From positions 1 to 37,228 of the forward strand of contig JAFTAR010000143.1 of assembly GCA_017455495.1 (NCBI GenBank): DNA of 37,228 nt, written 5' to 3'. Every line of letters begins with the position of its first letter. The stretch's first letter is position 1. The notes beneath the pieces were generated by a model. The model was not told the DNA's origin, ran no database searches, and was given only the letters and a program-made list of their open reading frames with translations. The position numbers were made by a program, and so were the translations under genes. This document shows, piece by piece, positions 1 to 9,683 of the stretch. This DNA is from Prevotella sp. (lineage in GTDB: Bacteria; Bacteroidota; Bacteroidia; Bacteroidales; Bacteroidaceae).

Positions 1-113
1 AGTATAGCGGCGTAGATCCTGAGATCTCACCGCAAGGCTATGGCGTTGCTGCCGATGCGGCGCAGACACCGCGCTCAAAGCAGTTCACCGTTACGCTTGA
101 TATTGGCTTCTGA
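1..113 (+). CDS. C-terminal tail of a SusC/RagA-like TonB-dependent receptor (partial)
   Basis: The window opens inside a reading frame that runs from base 3 to a TGA at 111-113 and gives 36 residues. It ends in a beta-strand pattern with a terminal Phe (FTVTLDIGF), and the stretch YSGVDPEIS matches the last extracellular segment and final strand of SusC-family outer-membrane barrels. A SusD-like lipoprotein follows 45 bp downstream, the usual susC-susD order. The protein would import an oligosaccharide through the outer membrane together with its SusD lid. Only the last strand is visible, so substrate and length cannot be judged. The family call rests on the C-terminal pattern and the neighbour. 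Confidence 0.8.
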   Translation, partial: YSGVDPEISPQGYGVAADAAQTPRSKQFTVTLDIGF

Positions 114-114
114 T

Positions 115-266
115 GCGGCCTTCGGCCTAAATAATAATTAATAATGAATCAATGAATAATGAAAAAGAATATGGATACCAATTATAATAATAAAGACAAA
201 GGAACTTTGTCGGCAAAGCCGCTAAGTTTATTATCTGTTCTTTGTTCTTTATTATTTAGCGTAGCG
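115..266 (+). repeat. Leader/signal-peptide repeat, copy 1
   Basis: This block starts with a small GGCC-TTC-GGCC palindrome, continues as an AT-rich TAAATAATAATTAATAA stretch, then ATGGATACCAA, and ends in the signal peptide (KPLSLLSVLCSLLFSVA) of the SusD-like gene. Similar blocks lie at 4251-4399 and 9542-9683, in front of proteins with unrelated mature parts. The shared part covers both the non-coding leader and the first ~30 codons. Confidence 0.7.
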
Positions 267-2000
267 CTTTTGTCCTGCGTGGATACTGTCATCCTGCCCG
301 ATGACAAAACCGTTGATGAGGACTTCTGGAAGTCGAAGGCTGACGTGCAGCTCATGGTGAACGGTGCATACCGCTCCATGCTCTCCCCCGACATCATCAA
401 GCGTATTATCGTGTGGTCAGGCCTGCGCTCAGAGGAGATGATTCCACTGGACAATATTTCAGGAAGCCTGGCAGAAGACCTCACCGAGATTAACCTGGGT
501 AACATTCAGCCCGATAACGAGTTTGCACGATGGAGCGCCTTCTATCACGTCATCAACAATTGCAACCTGGTGCTTGCCAAGGCTGCCGGGGCTATGGACG
601 AGGACCCCATGTACACTGAAGGGGACTACCTGTCAGACTGTTCGCAGATGCTGGCCTTGCGCGCTCTGTGCTATTTCTACTTGGTTCGCAACTTCCGTGA
701 TGTGCCTCTCGTCACAGAGGCTTTCATGAACAGCAGCCAGGACCGAAACGTGCCTCAGGTGGCTCCCGACTCAGTACTTGAACGCTGTATAGAGGACTTG
801 AAGACAGCCGAGGTGAACGCCATCTCTGCTTCGGCTTTCAACGACTGGCGGCGTGTGGGCTACTTCACGCGCGATGCCATTCAGACACTGCTGGCTGACA
901 TTTACCTCTGGAGAGGAAGCGTGATGCATAGCGCTGCTGATTATCAGGCTTGTGTGGACTATTGCAACAAGGTTATAGACTCGAAGAAGAACCAGCATGT
1001 GTTCGGATGGGGCGAGGCACGCGTAGAAAAGGATTTCTATTTGGCAGAAGGCAGAGAGGCCTTTGATGAACTCTATGTGAATCAGAATGCAGAAGAAAGT
1101 ATCTTTGAGCTGCAGTATAACGGTAATGACTACTATAGCTCACGTTCTGAGGGCAACTCCGCACTCTGTCAGTACTACTGTAGCTATAACAGCGGCAGTG
1201 ATCCCTACCTCTTTGCTTCTTCGCTGTTTCTTAATGGCGGAACAGTCTATACCTCAGATGCAGGTAGCTACCGTTCGCAAGACTGGCGCGGACTGGTCAA
1301 TACCTACAACTTGACAAAGACTGTAGGAAGCTTCGACGGACTGGAGATTAGAAAGTATGTAGGCGGAACAGAAGAGGCGCGAAATGCCGGCGACTATAAC
1401 ATTATTTCTTCTACGAGATACGCAAAGAAGGATCGCGCTTTCTCATGGCAGTATACTCAGAACTTCATCATCTATCGTCTTACCGACGTAATGCTGATGA
1501 AGGCCGAGGCCTTAGTGGCACTCTCAGCTCTCGCTGATGATAATGCTGACAGCCGTCTCTATGAGGCTTTCTACCTTACTCAGACTGTCAATGCCCGCAG
1601 CAAGACCAACGACTCTATCATGTGGTCTGCGAAGAGCAGTGTTGGATATAACGGCATGGAGAAATTTGTTCTTGAGGAGCGCCTGCGCGAGTTCGCCTTT
1701 GAGGGCAAACGCTGGTATGACCTGCTGCGCTACAACTATCGCCACGTGGAAGGTGTGGAATACAGCAAGACGCTGGCAGAACTTGACGACGAAGGCATAA
1801 CCCCTGTTGACAACTACAACAACAATGAGATTATGAACCTGGCCGTGCGCAAGCTGGTGAACGGCAATGCCGTGGCCGCCAAGCTCAGCAATGAGAACAC
1901 TCTCTACCTGCCAATACCGCTGTCTGACATCAATGTGTGTCCGGTGCTAAGGCAGAATCCCGCATATAGCTCTGACGATAAATACAGTAAGAACTACTAA
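159..2000 (+). CDS. SusD/RagB-like outer-membrane nutrient-binding lipoprotein
   Basis: SusD-family lipoproteins sit on the cell surface, bind glycan and cap the partner SusC barrel. The 613-residue product has a signal peptide with lipobox LLSC and the lipidated Cys at about residue 40, followed by acidic residues typical of surface-exported Bacteroidota lipoproteins. The N-terminal SusD-like region has EDFWKSKADVQLMVNGAYR, the central part is helical and TPR-like, and the C-terminal hallmark FAFEGKRWYDLLRY is followed by LYLPIPLSDI and RQNPAY near the end. A start at 171 is also possible: the MDT start there is the one shared with the repeat copies upstream of 4292 and 9588. It follows the SusC tail by 45 bp and precedes a FAS1 lipoprotein, so co-transcription is likely. 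The substrate is unknown. Confidence 0.93.
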   Translation: MKKNMDTNYNNKDKGTLSAKPLSLLSVLCSLLFSVALLSCVDTVILPDDKTVDEDFWKSKADVQLMVNGAYRSMLSPDIIKRIIVWSGLRSEEMIPLDNISGSLAEDLTEINLGNIQPDNEFARWSAFYHVINNCNLVLAKAAGAMDEDPMYTEGDYLSDCSQMLALRALCYFYLVRNFRDVPLVTEAFMNSSQDRNVPQVAPDSVLERCIEDLKTAEVNAISASAFNDWRRVGYFTRDAIQTLLADIYLWRGSVMHSAADYQACVDYCNKVIDSKKNQHVFGWGEARVEKDFYLAEGREAFDELYVNQNAEESIFELQYNGNDYYSSRSEGNSALCQYYCSYNSGSDPYLFASSLFLNGGTVYTSDAGSYRSQDWRGLVNTYNLTKTVGSFDGLEIRKYVGGTEEARNAGDYNIISSTRYAKKDRAFSWQYTQNFIIYRLTDVMLMKAEALVALSALADDNADSRLYEAFYLTQTVNARSKTNDSIMWSAKSSVGYNGMEKFVLEERLREFAFEGKRWYDLLRYNYRHVEGVEYSKTLAELDDEGITPVDNYNNNEIMNLAVRKLVNGNAVAAKLSNENTLYLPIPLSDINVCPVLRQNPAYSSDDKYSKNY

Positions 2001-2082
2001 GGTTGTGTGATAAGTGATAAGTGACAAGTGAGATTACACTGATTGCTATCATACATTACGAGAACTTTATTAATTAGTAATT

Positions 2083-4248
2083 ATGAATAAGATAATAGAA
2101 GACAAGAACGAAGGAAAGGTTGAAAGGAAAGTGATGAGAGGCATTCTATGTGCTGCACTTTTCACTTTTCACTTAACACTCTTCACTTCGTGTAATCCTG
2201 AGCCTGACGAGTCCGACCTGTACACCTTCACCGGTGAGACCATAGAGTCCTACATCCAGAAGGACAGCACGCTGACAGCTTTCAACTATATTCTGACGCG
2301 TGTGGGCTACGACCGCATGATGGCAGCATACGGAACATATACATGCTTCGCTCCAGTGAACGAGGGCGTAGTTGCCTACTGTGACAGCCTCTACAACGAT
2401 GACGAAGCTGTAATACCCCACAACGGAATGAGACAGCCCGAAGGCGAGTCGGCCGACTATGCCTCGGCTGACGACGAGACTAAAGTGAAGTGGCTTTCAG
2501 ACAGTCTCTGCCTCAACATTGCACGCTATCACCTCACTACGACCTACAAGAACATTGTGTCGCTGACAGGAAGTGGAGAGGTTAACACTCTGCTTGGATA
2601 TGAGTTTGCATATTCTTCAGTTGGCAAGGGCAACACAATACTTGGCAACAAGGCTATCATCATCAGTTCTGACAACATGACAACCAACGGTATTGTGCAC
2701 ATCATCGACAATGTGATTCCGCGTTTTACCCGCTTCATCGGTGACGTGCTTGACAGAAGCGGTGACTTCAGTATCTTTGCCGAAGCCCTGCGTCGCACCG
2801 GACTTGCTGACTCGCTGATGGAATATACAAGGGGAGCATTCACCTATAAGCAGATGACGCGTGAGAACCAGTCGCCGGTTATCTGGCCGGCAAACGGCCC
2901 TGGCACCACGGGAAATATTGATTGCAAGGTAGGGTTTACAGTCTTCGCAGAGAGTGACGCAGTGATGAAAGCCAATGGCATCGAAAACTTCGAAGGGCTT
3001 GTCAGCTACGCCAACAAGCAGTATGCTGAGGCTCCGGGCTGGTATGACTACATGAACGAGAACGGACTCACTGTGAGCACCGGCGATGACTACGAGAACC
3101 GCTTCAACGCGCTTAACATGTTTGTGGCATATCACATTTTAGGATGCTCAATGTCAACAAACCAGCTCGTGTTCGAGAAGGGCAGCAGTGACTTTTGGAA
3201 CTACGCTCCCGATGCCGATCCCCACGACTATTATGAGACCATGCTCCCACATACCATACTGAAGGTGTGGGAACCCTCAAACGTGGGCAATGGAAAGTCT
3301 CTTTTTATCAACCGCTATCGCCTGAACAACACTCTTACCGATGAGCTGGCTTCGCAGGGCAGCGAAGCCATGCATGAGGTAATCCGTCAGGGCGTTCTGG
3401 TGCGTCGCGACGCATCGCTCATGGCCTATAACGGCTATGTGCACAGCATCAGCGGCATGCTGGTCTATGACAGGGTGGTGCCGAAGGGAGTGCTCAACGA
3501 GCGTATGCGTATAAACGACTCATCGCTGTTCCCTGAACTCATCACAAACAGGTTCAGGTACTATTCTGCCGGTGACGGACAAATACCTGCGGGGCACGCT
3601 AATTACTATGTCGGAATACCTAATGATTATTTCAAGAATATGGTCGTCTACGACGAGAACTTCTGCCTCAACTTCTGGTGTCACAGCTCTCTTCGTGGCT
3701 ACCAGGCTGACGAGGTGCAGTTCTGGGGACAGTATGACTTTGCGTTCAAATTGCCTCCCGTGCCATCGGGAACCTATGAGGTGCGTGTGGTTTATGCTCC
3801 AATGTCATACGGTTCCTTCATGCAGTATTACATAGGAACGTCGTCAAGCGTGTCATCAATGCAGGCCTTCGGACTGCCGTTCGATGCTACCATACAGGTT
3901 GACGATCCCCGTATTGGTATGACCGACTGCAAGGAGGAGGAAGACCAGGGCGTGGCAACTGACGTGGCTATGCACAACCGCGGATACATGCGTGGGCCCT
4001 ACAGCTATACCGGACACGGTGAGAATGGATGGAATGCTACTGCCAACGCACGTACAGAGTATGGTACGGGCAGCTATACCATACGCTACGTGCTTGGACG
4101 CGTACAGCTGAACCAGGGTAATGAGAACTGGTTGCGCATCAAGACGCTCAACCCTGACAAGAAGACCAATCCCGTAGGACTTGACTTCGTGGAACTGGTG
4201 CCCGTCAGCGTGCTTGACAACCAGCAGTACACTGAGGACTGGTACTAA
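2083..4248 (+). CDS. Fasciclin (FAS1)-domain lipoprotein with C-terminal beta-sandwich-like region
   Basis: The 721-residue protein has a lipoprotein signal ending LFTSC (Cys near residue 37). A first FAS1 domain at about 55-215 carries the H1 box TCFAPVNE and the H2 box NGIVHIIDNVI. A second, more diverged FAS1 copy at about 220-470 ends in YNGYVHSISGMLVYD. Residues from about 480 to 721 form a beta-rich region that looks like a carbohydrate-binding jelly roll, but I do not recognise its family. FAS1 domains mediate adhesion or ligand binding; inside a SusCD operon this one is probably a surface glycan-binding accessory (inference). The signal peptide is encoded by low-complexity CTTTTCACTTTTCACTT-type DNA, which differs from the leader block of its neighbours. 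The gap to the upstream SusD gene is 82 bp. Confidence 0.85.
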   Translation: MNKIIEDKNEGKVERKVMRGILCAALFTFHLTLFTSCNPEPDESDLYTFTGETIESYIQKDSTLTAFNYILTRVGYDRMMAAYGTYTCFAPVNEGVVAYCDSLYNDDEAVIPHNGMRQPEGESADYASADDETKVKWLSDSLCLNIARYHLTTTYKNIVSLTGSGEVNTLLGYEFAYSSVGKGNTILGNKAIIISSDNMTTNGIVHIIDNVIPRFTRFIGDVLDRSGDFSIFAEALRRTGLADSLMEYTRGAFTYKQMTRENQSPVIWPANGPGTTGNIDCKVGFTVFAESDAVMKANGIENFEGLVSYANKQYAEAPGWYDYMNENGLTVSTGDDYENRFNALNMFVAYHILGCSMSTNQLVFEKGSSDFWNYAPDADPHDYYETMLPHTILKVWEPSNVGNGKSLFINRYRLNNTLTDELASQGSEAMHEVIRQGVLVRRDASLMAYNGYVHSISGMLVYDRVVPKGVLNERMRINDSSLFPELITNRFRYYSAGDGQIPAGHANYYVGIPNDYFKNMVVYDENFCLNFWCHSSLRGYQADEVQFWGQYDFAFKLPPVPSGTYEVRVVYAPMSYGSFMQYYIGTSSSVSSMQAFGLPFDATIQVDDPRIGMTDCKEEEDQGVATDVAMHNRGYMRGPYSYTGHGENGWNATANARTEYGTGSYTIRYVLGRVQLNQGNENWLRIKTLNPDKKTNPVGLDFVELVPVSVLDNQQYTEDWY

Positions 4249-4250
4249 TT

Positions 4251-4399
4251 GCGGCCTTCGCCCTAAATAATAAATAAAAAATAAAAATGAAATGAGAAAT
4301 AATATGGATACCAATAAATATAATAAAGGCAAAGGGGCTTTGTTTGCTAAGCCGCTAAGTATATTATCGATCCTCTGTTCTTTATTATTTGGCGTAGCG
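4251..4399 (+). repeat. Leader/signal-peptide repeat, copy 2
   Basis: This is the second copy of the block seen at 115-266. It runs from GCGGCCTTCGCCC through an AT-rich leader and ATGGATACCAATAA to the codons for KPLSILSILCSLLFGVA. It lies just after the stop codon of the preceding gene and forms the leader and signal peptide of the second FAS1 lipoprotein. The body downstream is unrelated to the SusD-like proteins that follow copies 1 and 3. Confidence 0.7.
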
Positions 4400-6208
4400 T
4401 TTTCAGCCTGTTCCGATTTGGACGATTACAACTCGGCGCCGGAGGAAGGGGTTTTGTCGGCCTCGCAGACTCTGTGGGAGAACATTCAGCAGCATCCCCA
4501 GCTGACGCACTTTGCCGACCTTGTAAGGCGTACAGGCTTTGACGAGGCTCTGAACCAGACTCACTACTATACTGTGTGGGCACCACTTGACGGTACATAC
4601 GATGCTTCAGCATTCCAGAGCCTTGACAGCGAGGCCCTGATGCGGCAGTTCGTGCAAAACCACATCGCAAGCTATGCTCACAGTGCATCGGGGGCTATGG
4701 ACGCAACAAAGAACAGAATACTGATGCTTAACGAAAAGCAGTACTATTTTGGTGGCAATTCTGAATACACCTTTGCCGAGGTGCCACTGCATGATGCCAA
4801 CCTGCCAAACTCCAACGGACTGCTGCATACGCTGGATGGATTGTCAGTGTTCTATCCCAACCTCTATGAGTTCATCACAGACTCGGCACTTAATGCCAGC
4901 CTGGGCATTGACTCGCTGCGCCGCTTCTACCAGAGCAGTGAAACTACCTATCTGGATACAGAACGTTCGGTGGTGGGTTCAATAGTCAATGGTATGCAGA
5001 CATACGCTGACTCGGTCATGGTGACGGAGAACAGCCTGTGGGATTCCATGAACGCCATGATAAACAGTGAGGACAGCACATATTCTTTCCTGCTGCCTAC
5101 CAACAATGCATGGAACAAGGCCTACGAGCGTATAAGCAGTTACTACAATTATCTGCCTAATATTGTGGCCGTAAACTATGAAACCAAGGAAAATGGCAAG
5201 GAAGTTAGCGTGAGCTATCCTATTGACAGTGAGGTTTGGAGGGACTCTATTGCATCAAGTTACCTGACACGCAATCTCATCTTCAACAACAACGACAGCT
5301 ACAACCGTTGGCTGGTGGGAACTCCTTCCTCCTACGGCAGCGATACTCTGCGTACCACACTCTACACAAAGCTGTCTAATCCCTTGGACATACTTGCTCA
5401 GGCAAGCCAGACAATAAGGATGAGCAACGGCAGGGGGTATGTCGTGGACAGCCTGGCATTCCTGCCATGGGAAACTTTCGCCCCGATGCGCAGATACTCC
5501 GCTACCAGCAGCCGCAATCTGGCAAATGTGAAGAGTGGCTCTGCCGAGACTGTTGACGTGATTACACCCGACCCGGAAAAGGTTGATATGAACCTCCTTG
5601 CACTTGAAAATGACAACAAGCTCTCTTACCTGCTTGTCACTCCAAGCGGTGCATATTCAAAGCCGGAACTCACGTTCTATCTGCCCAACGTGCTAAGCAC
5701 CACATATTCTATATATTGTGTCTTTGTGCCGAAAGAGGCTGAGCTTGGAGGCATTCCGGGCGACACAGTGGCAACGCTGCCCAGCCGAGTCGTCTTTACC
5801 ATCAACTACTGTGATACCGACGGCAAGACAAAGAGTAAAGAGTTCAATGATGATTCCGATGAGAACAAAGCATGGTTTGACGAATATTATGAGGCTTGCA
5901 GGGTGCTTGCACTGGAGAACGACCCAAGGGCACGCTTCATTCCTGCACCGGATGCAAAGACCAAGGTTTCGTTCTCCAACGATCCCTCTCGTGTAGATAC
6001 CATTTATGTCGGCGACTTCACCTTCCCTGTATCATACGCCGGACTGGGTAGCGGAAGAGACATGATTTGTCCTTACCTCAGGATTGCCTCTACGTTCAAT
6101 CCGACTAACGCTGCACTGAAGACAGGCTTCACAAACGAGTTGCGTGTTGCAGCCATCATACTGAAGCCGAAGGAACTTGTTGAATATGAAGAAGAACTAA
6201 ATAAGTAA
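4292..6208 (+). CDS. Fasciclin (FAS1)-domain lipoprotein
   Basis: The 638-residue protein has a signal peptide and lipobox FSAC followed by SDLDD, an acidic pattern compatible with export to the cell surface. A FAS1 domain spans about residues 60-195, with H1-like YTVWAPLDG and H2-like NGLLHTLDGL. A second FAS1-like part spans about 200-400, with YSFLLPTNNAW and NGRGYVVDSLAFLP. The remaining C-terminal third is beta-rich and unrecognised. Its TAA stop directly abuts the ATG of the SusC-like gene at 6209, so translation of the two is probably coupled. Two FAS1 lipoproteins in a row between two SusCD pairs suggest that they belong to the binding apparatus. The start at 4304 (MDT) is a good alternative because that is where the repeat-encoded signal begins in the other copies. 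Confidence 0.82.
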   Translation: MRNNMDTNKYNKGKGALFAKPLSILSILCSLLFGVAFSACSDLDDYNSAPEEGVLSASQTLWENIQQHPQLTHFADLVRRTGFDEALNQTHYYTVWAPLDGTYDASAFQSLDSEALMRQFVQNHIASYAHSASGAMDATKNRILMLNEKQYYFGGNSEYTFAEVPLHDANLPNSNGLLHTLDGLSVFYPNLYEFITDSALNASLGIDSLRRFYQSSETTYLDTERSVVGSIVNGMQTYADSVMVTENSLWDSMNAMINSEDSTYSFLLPTNNAWNKAYERISSYYNYLPNIVAVNYETKENGKEVSVSYPIDSEVWRDSIASSYLTRNLIFNNNDSYNRWLVGTPSSYGSDTLRTTLYTKLSNPLDILAQASQTIRMSNGRGYVVDSLAFLPWETFAPMRRYSATSSRNLANVKSGSAETVDVITPDPEKVDMNLLALENDNKLSYLLVTPSGAYSKPELTFYLPNVLSTTYSIYCVFVPKEAELGGIPGDTVATLPSRVVFTINYCDTDGKTKSKEFNDDSDENKAWFDEYYEACRVLALENDPRARFIPAPDAKTKVSFSNDPSRVDTIYVGDFTFPVSYAGLGSGRDMICPYLRIASTFNPTNAALKTGFTNELRVAAIILKPKELVEYEEELNK

Positions 6209-9200
6209 ATGAAAATGAACCGCACTATATTCAGCTTTTTGCAGCCTCTCGGCCACAGGTTTGCCGTTTGTGCGCTTATCATGGGCTTGGCAACAGGGGC
6301 ATACGCCCAGTCTGCCGATGACGATGACAATGCTGCCAGCGATGACGACCAGACTGCCATACGGCAGCCGGACCGCTCACGCATGCAGCCGGACAACTAT
6401 CCAACCATGACCCTAAGGGGAAAGGTGGTGGACCAGGCTACGGGGGCAGCCCTGGCAGGCATACAGCTGCGTGCCATGGGATATAACCGCTATACTGCCA
6501 TGACTGGCGAGGACGGATCTTTCGCCATCGTTGTGCCTACGTTTACAACAGCTCTCTATGTCCACTCGCCGGAGTTTTTGCCTCAGCAGGTGGCAGTGGC
6601 CGGCAGTGACAGCACGCAGATGATAATGGTGAAGATGCTCAGCGACCGCTTTGCACCAATGTATGGCACCGGTACGAACTACACAGCCCGCCGCACATCT
6701 CAGATAGACCGCTTCGGCGTTACCGTGGATAACGAGATTGCCAACCGCCTTGGCGGCGACATGAGAAGCATCATGCGCTCGGCTGCCGCCGATGCAGGAG
6801 CTGCCATGTTCATACGTGGCCTGAACAGCATAACAAGCGAGGCTCAGCCGCTCGTAATCATTGATGGAATTGAGCAGGACATGCAGCGCATGCGACCATC
6901 GCTCCATGTTGGCCAGTATAACAATATCCTGGCAAACATCTCGCCCGACGATGTGGAGCAGGTTACCATACTGAAGAATGCCACGGCACTCTACGGTGCA
7001 CGCGGTGCCAACGGTGTGATCCTTATTGAGACAAAGCGTGGTCACTCTATGGCTACACGAATTGATGCTAACGTCTCGGCAGGTGTACAACTGATTCCGC
7101 AGCTGCCCACAATGATGGATGCTTCACAGTTCCGAACATACGCAGCCGAACTCCTCGGAACGATTCCCAATGTCAATAAGTACAGGAACTTCTATTTCCT
7201 TGACGACGATCCCGACGGCTACTACTACCATACCTACCATAATAACACAGACTGGAGCGACTATATCTATCGCACGGCAATGACCCAAAACTACAGCGTA
7301 AACGTGCAGGGCGGTGATGACGTAGGCATGTATAACCTCTCAGTGGGATATGTCAAGGCAGAGAGTACACAGAAGAGTGCCGATTTTGACCGCTTGAACG
7401 TGCGTTTCAATACCGACATCAGCATACTGTGGAACCTCACCACAAAGTTCGACATCTCAATTGCCCGTACAAACAGCAATGTCTTCGATGCCGGTATGCC
7501 AGCCAGCTCCGCCTCGTCTACCATCACATCGCCCATTACCCTGGCTTTGCTCAAGTCGCCACTGGTGTCGCCTTATCAGTATAGCAGCTTCACAGGCGGC
7601 TTTACCAACCTTCTCAGCGACTATGACAACCTGCTGGCAAGCAGTGAGAGTCCAAGAACTGGTACACTGAGCAACTATTCGCTTGCCAACCCTCTCTCCA
7701 TTATGAACTATGGCAAGGGTGACAACAAGAACAAGTCGGAGAATACCTATTTCACCGTCAGGGTTGCACCTGAGTATAAAATAAACAACACCCTGACTCT
7801 TTCTGCCGACCTGAGCTACATGCTGAACCGCAATGCACAGCGCTATTTCCGTCCCTATAGCGGAGTGCCTTCGTTCCTGGTAGACCAGATGGGCGCCGTT
7901 ACGTCAATGGTGGGCTCAATGTTTGCCAAGGAGCAGAACTTCATGGGAAAGGTGCAGCTTGACTGGCAGAAGCAGATGGCCCAGCACTTTGTACATGCTT
8001 TCGTGGGAGGTCGCTACAACTACTTCTCATACGACAACAGCGACCTCAGCACGCAGTACACCGGAGTTACTGACGATAAGAACCCTGCATTGTCTGCATC
8101 TTCTGGATTCCCCGGCGTGGACGGTGTCAACGACATCTGGAAGAACATACAATGGTACGGCAATGTAGACTATAACTACATGAACCGATACTTCGCCACG
8201 CTGACCCTCATGGCCGAGGCAAACAGCCGTTTCGGTGAGAATGCCTCCGGTCTGGGACTCTTCGGTGTGAAGTGGGCTGTTTTCCCAAGCCTTCAGCTTG
8301 GCTGGGTGCTGACCAATGAGGACTGGTTCCCAAAGACCAAGGGCATCAACTATCTGCGTCTGAATGCCGGATATGACATCAGCGGCAATGATAATATCTC
8401 TAACTACGCAGCCCGCACAAGCTTCTCTGTGGTGAGGTATTACAACACCGCTTCTGCCCTTCAACTGACAAACATAGGCAACGACAAAATCCAGTGGGAG
8501 AGTACAAAGAAACTGAACATCGGCCTGGAGAGCCATCTGCTGAACAACAGGCTGAGTGTAAACTTTGATTACTTCCTGCACAAGACCGACGACCTGCTAA
8601 TGCTCAAGTCGTTCTCGAACCCCATCGGTGGCATCAACAACTACTGGTGCAACGGCGGCTCGCTGCAGAATGAGGGCTTCGAGGCCATGATTTCGTTCAA
8701 ACCCGTCGTCACCAAAGACTGGCGTGTGGAAGTGGGAGCCTCTGTGGGCCACTACAAGAACCGTGTCACCAAGCTTCCTGACGGCAACTTCACGTCATCT
8801 GTCTATGGCGAGGACAATATCATCACTGCTGTTGGCAGTCCTGTGGCAATGTTCTACGGCTACAAGACTGACGGCATACTGGCTGACAACGATGCAGCAC
8901 TGGCCGCAGGAAATGGCAATTACCTGTACATGGAGGACAATGCCGGACAGCGCTATGACTTCAAGGCTGGCGATGTGCACTTCCTTGACTTGGACAATAA
9001 CGGATGTATCAACGAGAATGACAAGACCATTATCGGCGACCCGAACCCCGACATCTATGGCAATATCTTTGCCACAGCCAACTGGAAACACCTTACTCTC
9101 TCGTTAGGTTTCAACTACTCGCTTGGTAACGATGTGTACAACTACCAGCGCTCTGTTATCAACAGCGGCTCTACGTTCTACAACCAGCAAGTGGCTTCTG

Positions 9201-9541
9201 CAGGCCGTTGGCGCTATGAACACCAGCAGGCAGAGCTTCCCCGTATAGCCTATGGCGACCCCTTAGGAAACAACCGCTTCAGCGACCGCTGGATAGAGGA
9301 CGGCAGCTACCTGCGCCTAAAGACTGTAACCCTAAGCTACCAGGTGCCCGTTCCCGGCTCATGGACATGGCTGCAGGGACTTACCATCTGGGCTGAGGCA
9401 CAGAACCTCGTCACTCTGACCAAGTATGTTGGCAGTGATCCAGAGTTCTCTATTGGAAACAGTGTGTTCTATCAGGGTATTGATGCCGGTAACCTGGCTC
9501 AGGGACGTGCCTTCATGGGCGGACTGAAGATTAACCTCTAA
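6209..9541 (+). CDS. SusC/RagA-like TonB-dependent outer-membrane receptor
   Basis: The 1110-residue product is a full-length SusC-family transporter that imports oligosaccharides across the outer membrane using TonB energy. A signal peptide ends at about residue 34 (GAYAQ) and is followed by an unusually Asp-rich linker (DDDDNAASDDD). A carboxypeptidase-regulatory-like domain lies at about 70-145 (LRGKVVDQATGAALAGIQL). The plug domain at about 165-285 carries the family signatures PLVIIDGIEQDM, VEQVTILKNATALYGARGANG and VILIETKRG. The rest is the 22-strand barrel, ending in a short final strand. The start codon follows the upstream TAA with no gap; an in-frame ATG six bases further (6215) is the alternative start. 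Its SusD partner starts 46 bp downstream. Confidence 0.96.
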   Translation: MKMNRTIFSFLQPLGHRFAVCALIMGLATGAYAQSADDDDNAASDDDQTAIRQPDRSRMQPDNYPTMTLRGKVVDQATGAALAGIQLRAMGYNRYTAMTGEDGSFAIVVPTFTTALYVHSPEFLPQQVAVAGSDSTQMIMVKMLSDRFAPMYGTGTNYTARRTSQIDRFGVTVDNEIANRLGGDMRSIMRSAAADAGAAMFIRGLNSITSEAQPLVIIDGIEQDMQRMRPSLHVGQYNNILANISPDDVEQVTILKNATALYGARGANGVILIETKRGHSMATRIDANVSAGVQLIPQLPTMMDASQFRTYAAELLGTIPNVNKYRNFYFLDDDPDGYYYHTYHNNTDWSDYIYRTAMTQNYSVNVQGGDDVGMYNLSVGYVKAESTQKSADFDRLNVRFNTDISILWNLTTKFDISIARTNSNVFDAGMPASSASSTITSPITLALLKSPLVSPYQYSSFTGGFTNLLSDYDNLLASSESPRTGTLSNYSLANPLSIMNYGKGDNKNKSENTYFTVRVAPEYKINNTLTLSADLSYMLNRNAQRYFRPYSGVPSFLVDQMGAVTSMVGSMFAKEQNFMGKVQLDWQKQMAQHFVHAFVGGRYNYFSYDNSDLSTQYTGVTDDKNPALSASSGFPGVDGVNDIWKNIQWYGNVDYNYMNRYFATLTLMAEANSRFGENASGLGLFGVKWAVFPSLQLGWVLTNEDWFPKTKGINYLRLNAGYDISGNDNISNYAARTSFSVVRYYNTASALQLTNIGNDKIQWESTKKLNIGLESHLLNNRLSVNFDYFLHKTDDLLMLKSFSNPIGGINNYWCNGGSLQNEGFEAMISFKPVVTKDWRVEVGASVGHYKNRVTKLPDGNFTSSVYGEDNIITAVGSPVAMFYGYKTDGILADNDAALAAGNGNYLYMEDNAGQRYDFKAGDVHFLDLDNNGCINENDKTIIGDPNPDIYGNIFATANWKHLTLSLGFNYSLGNDVYNYQRSVINSGSTFYNQQVASAGRWRYEHQQAELPRIAYGDPLGNNRFSDRWIEDGSYLRLKTVTLSYQVPVPGSWTWLQGLTIWAEAQNLVTLTKYVGSDPEFSIGNSVFYQGIDAGNLAQGRAFMGGLKINL

Positions 9542-9683
9542 GCGGCCTCTGGCATAAATGATAAATAAAAAATAAAAAGTAAGAAATATGGATACAAGAA
9601 TAAACGGCAAAAGATTATCCTCTTTGCTTGTCAAGCCGTTAGGTTTATTATTTATTATTTGTTCTTTATTCTTTAGTGTAGCG
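9542..9683 (+). repeat. Leader/signal-peptide repeat, copy 3
   Basis: This is the third and most diverged copy of the block at 115-266. GCGGCCTCTGGCATAAATGAT replaces the palindrome, then come the AT-rich leader, ATGGATAC and the codons for KPLGLLFIICSLFFSVA. It supplies the leader and lipoprotein signal of the second SusD-like gene. Confidence 0.62.
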
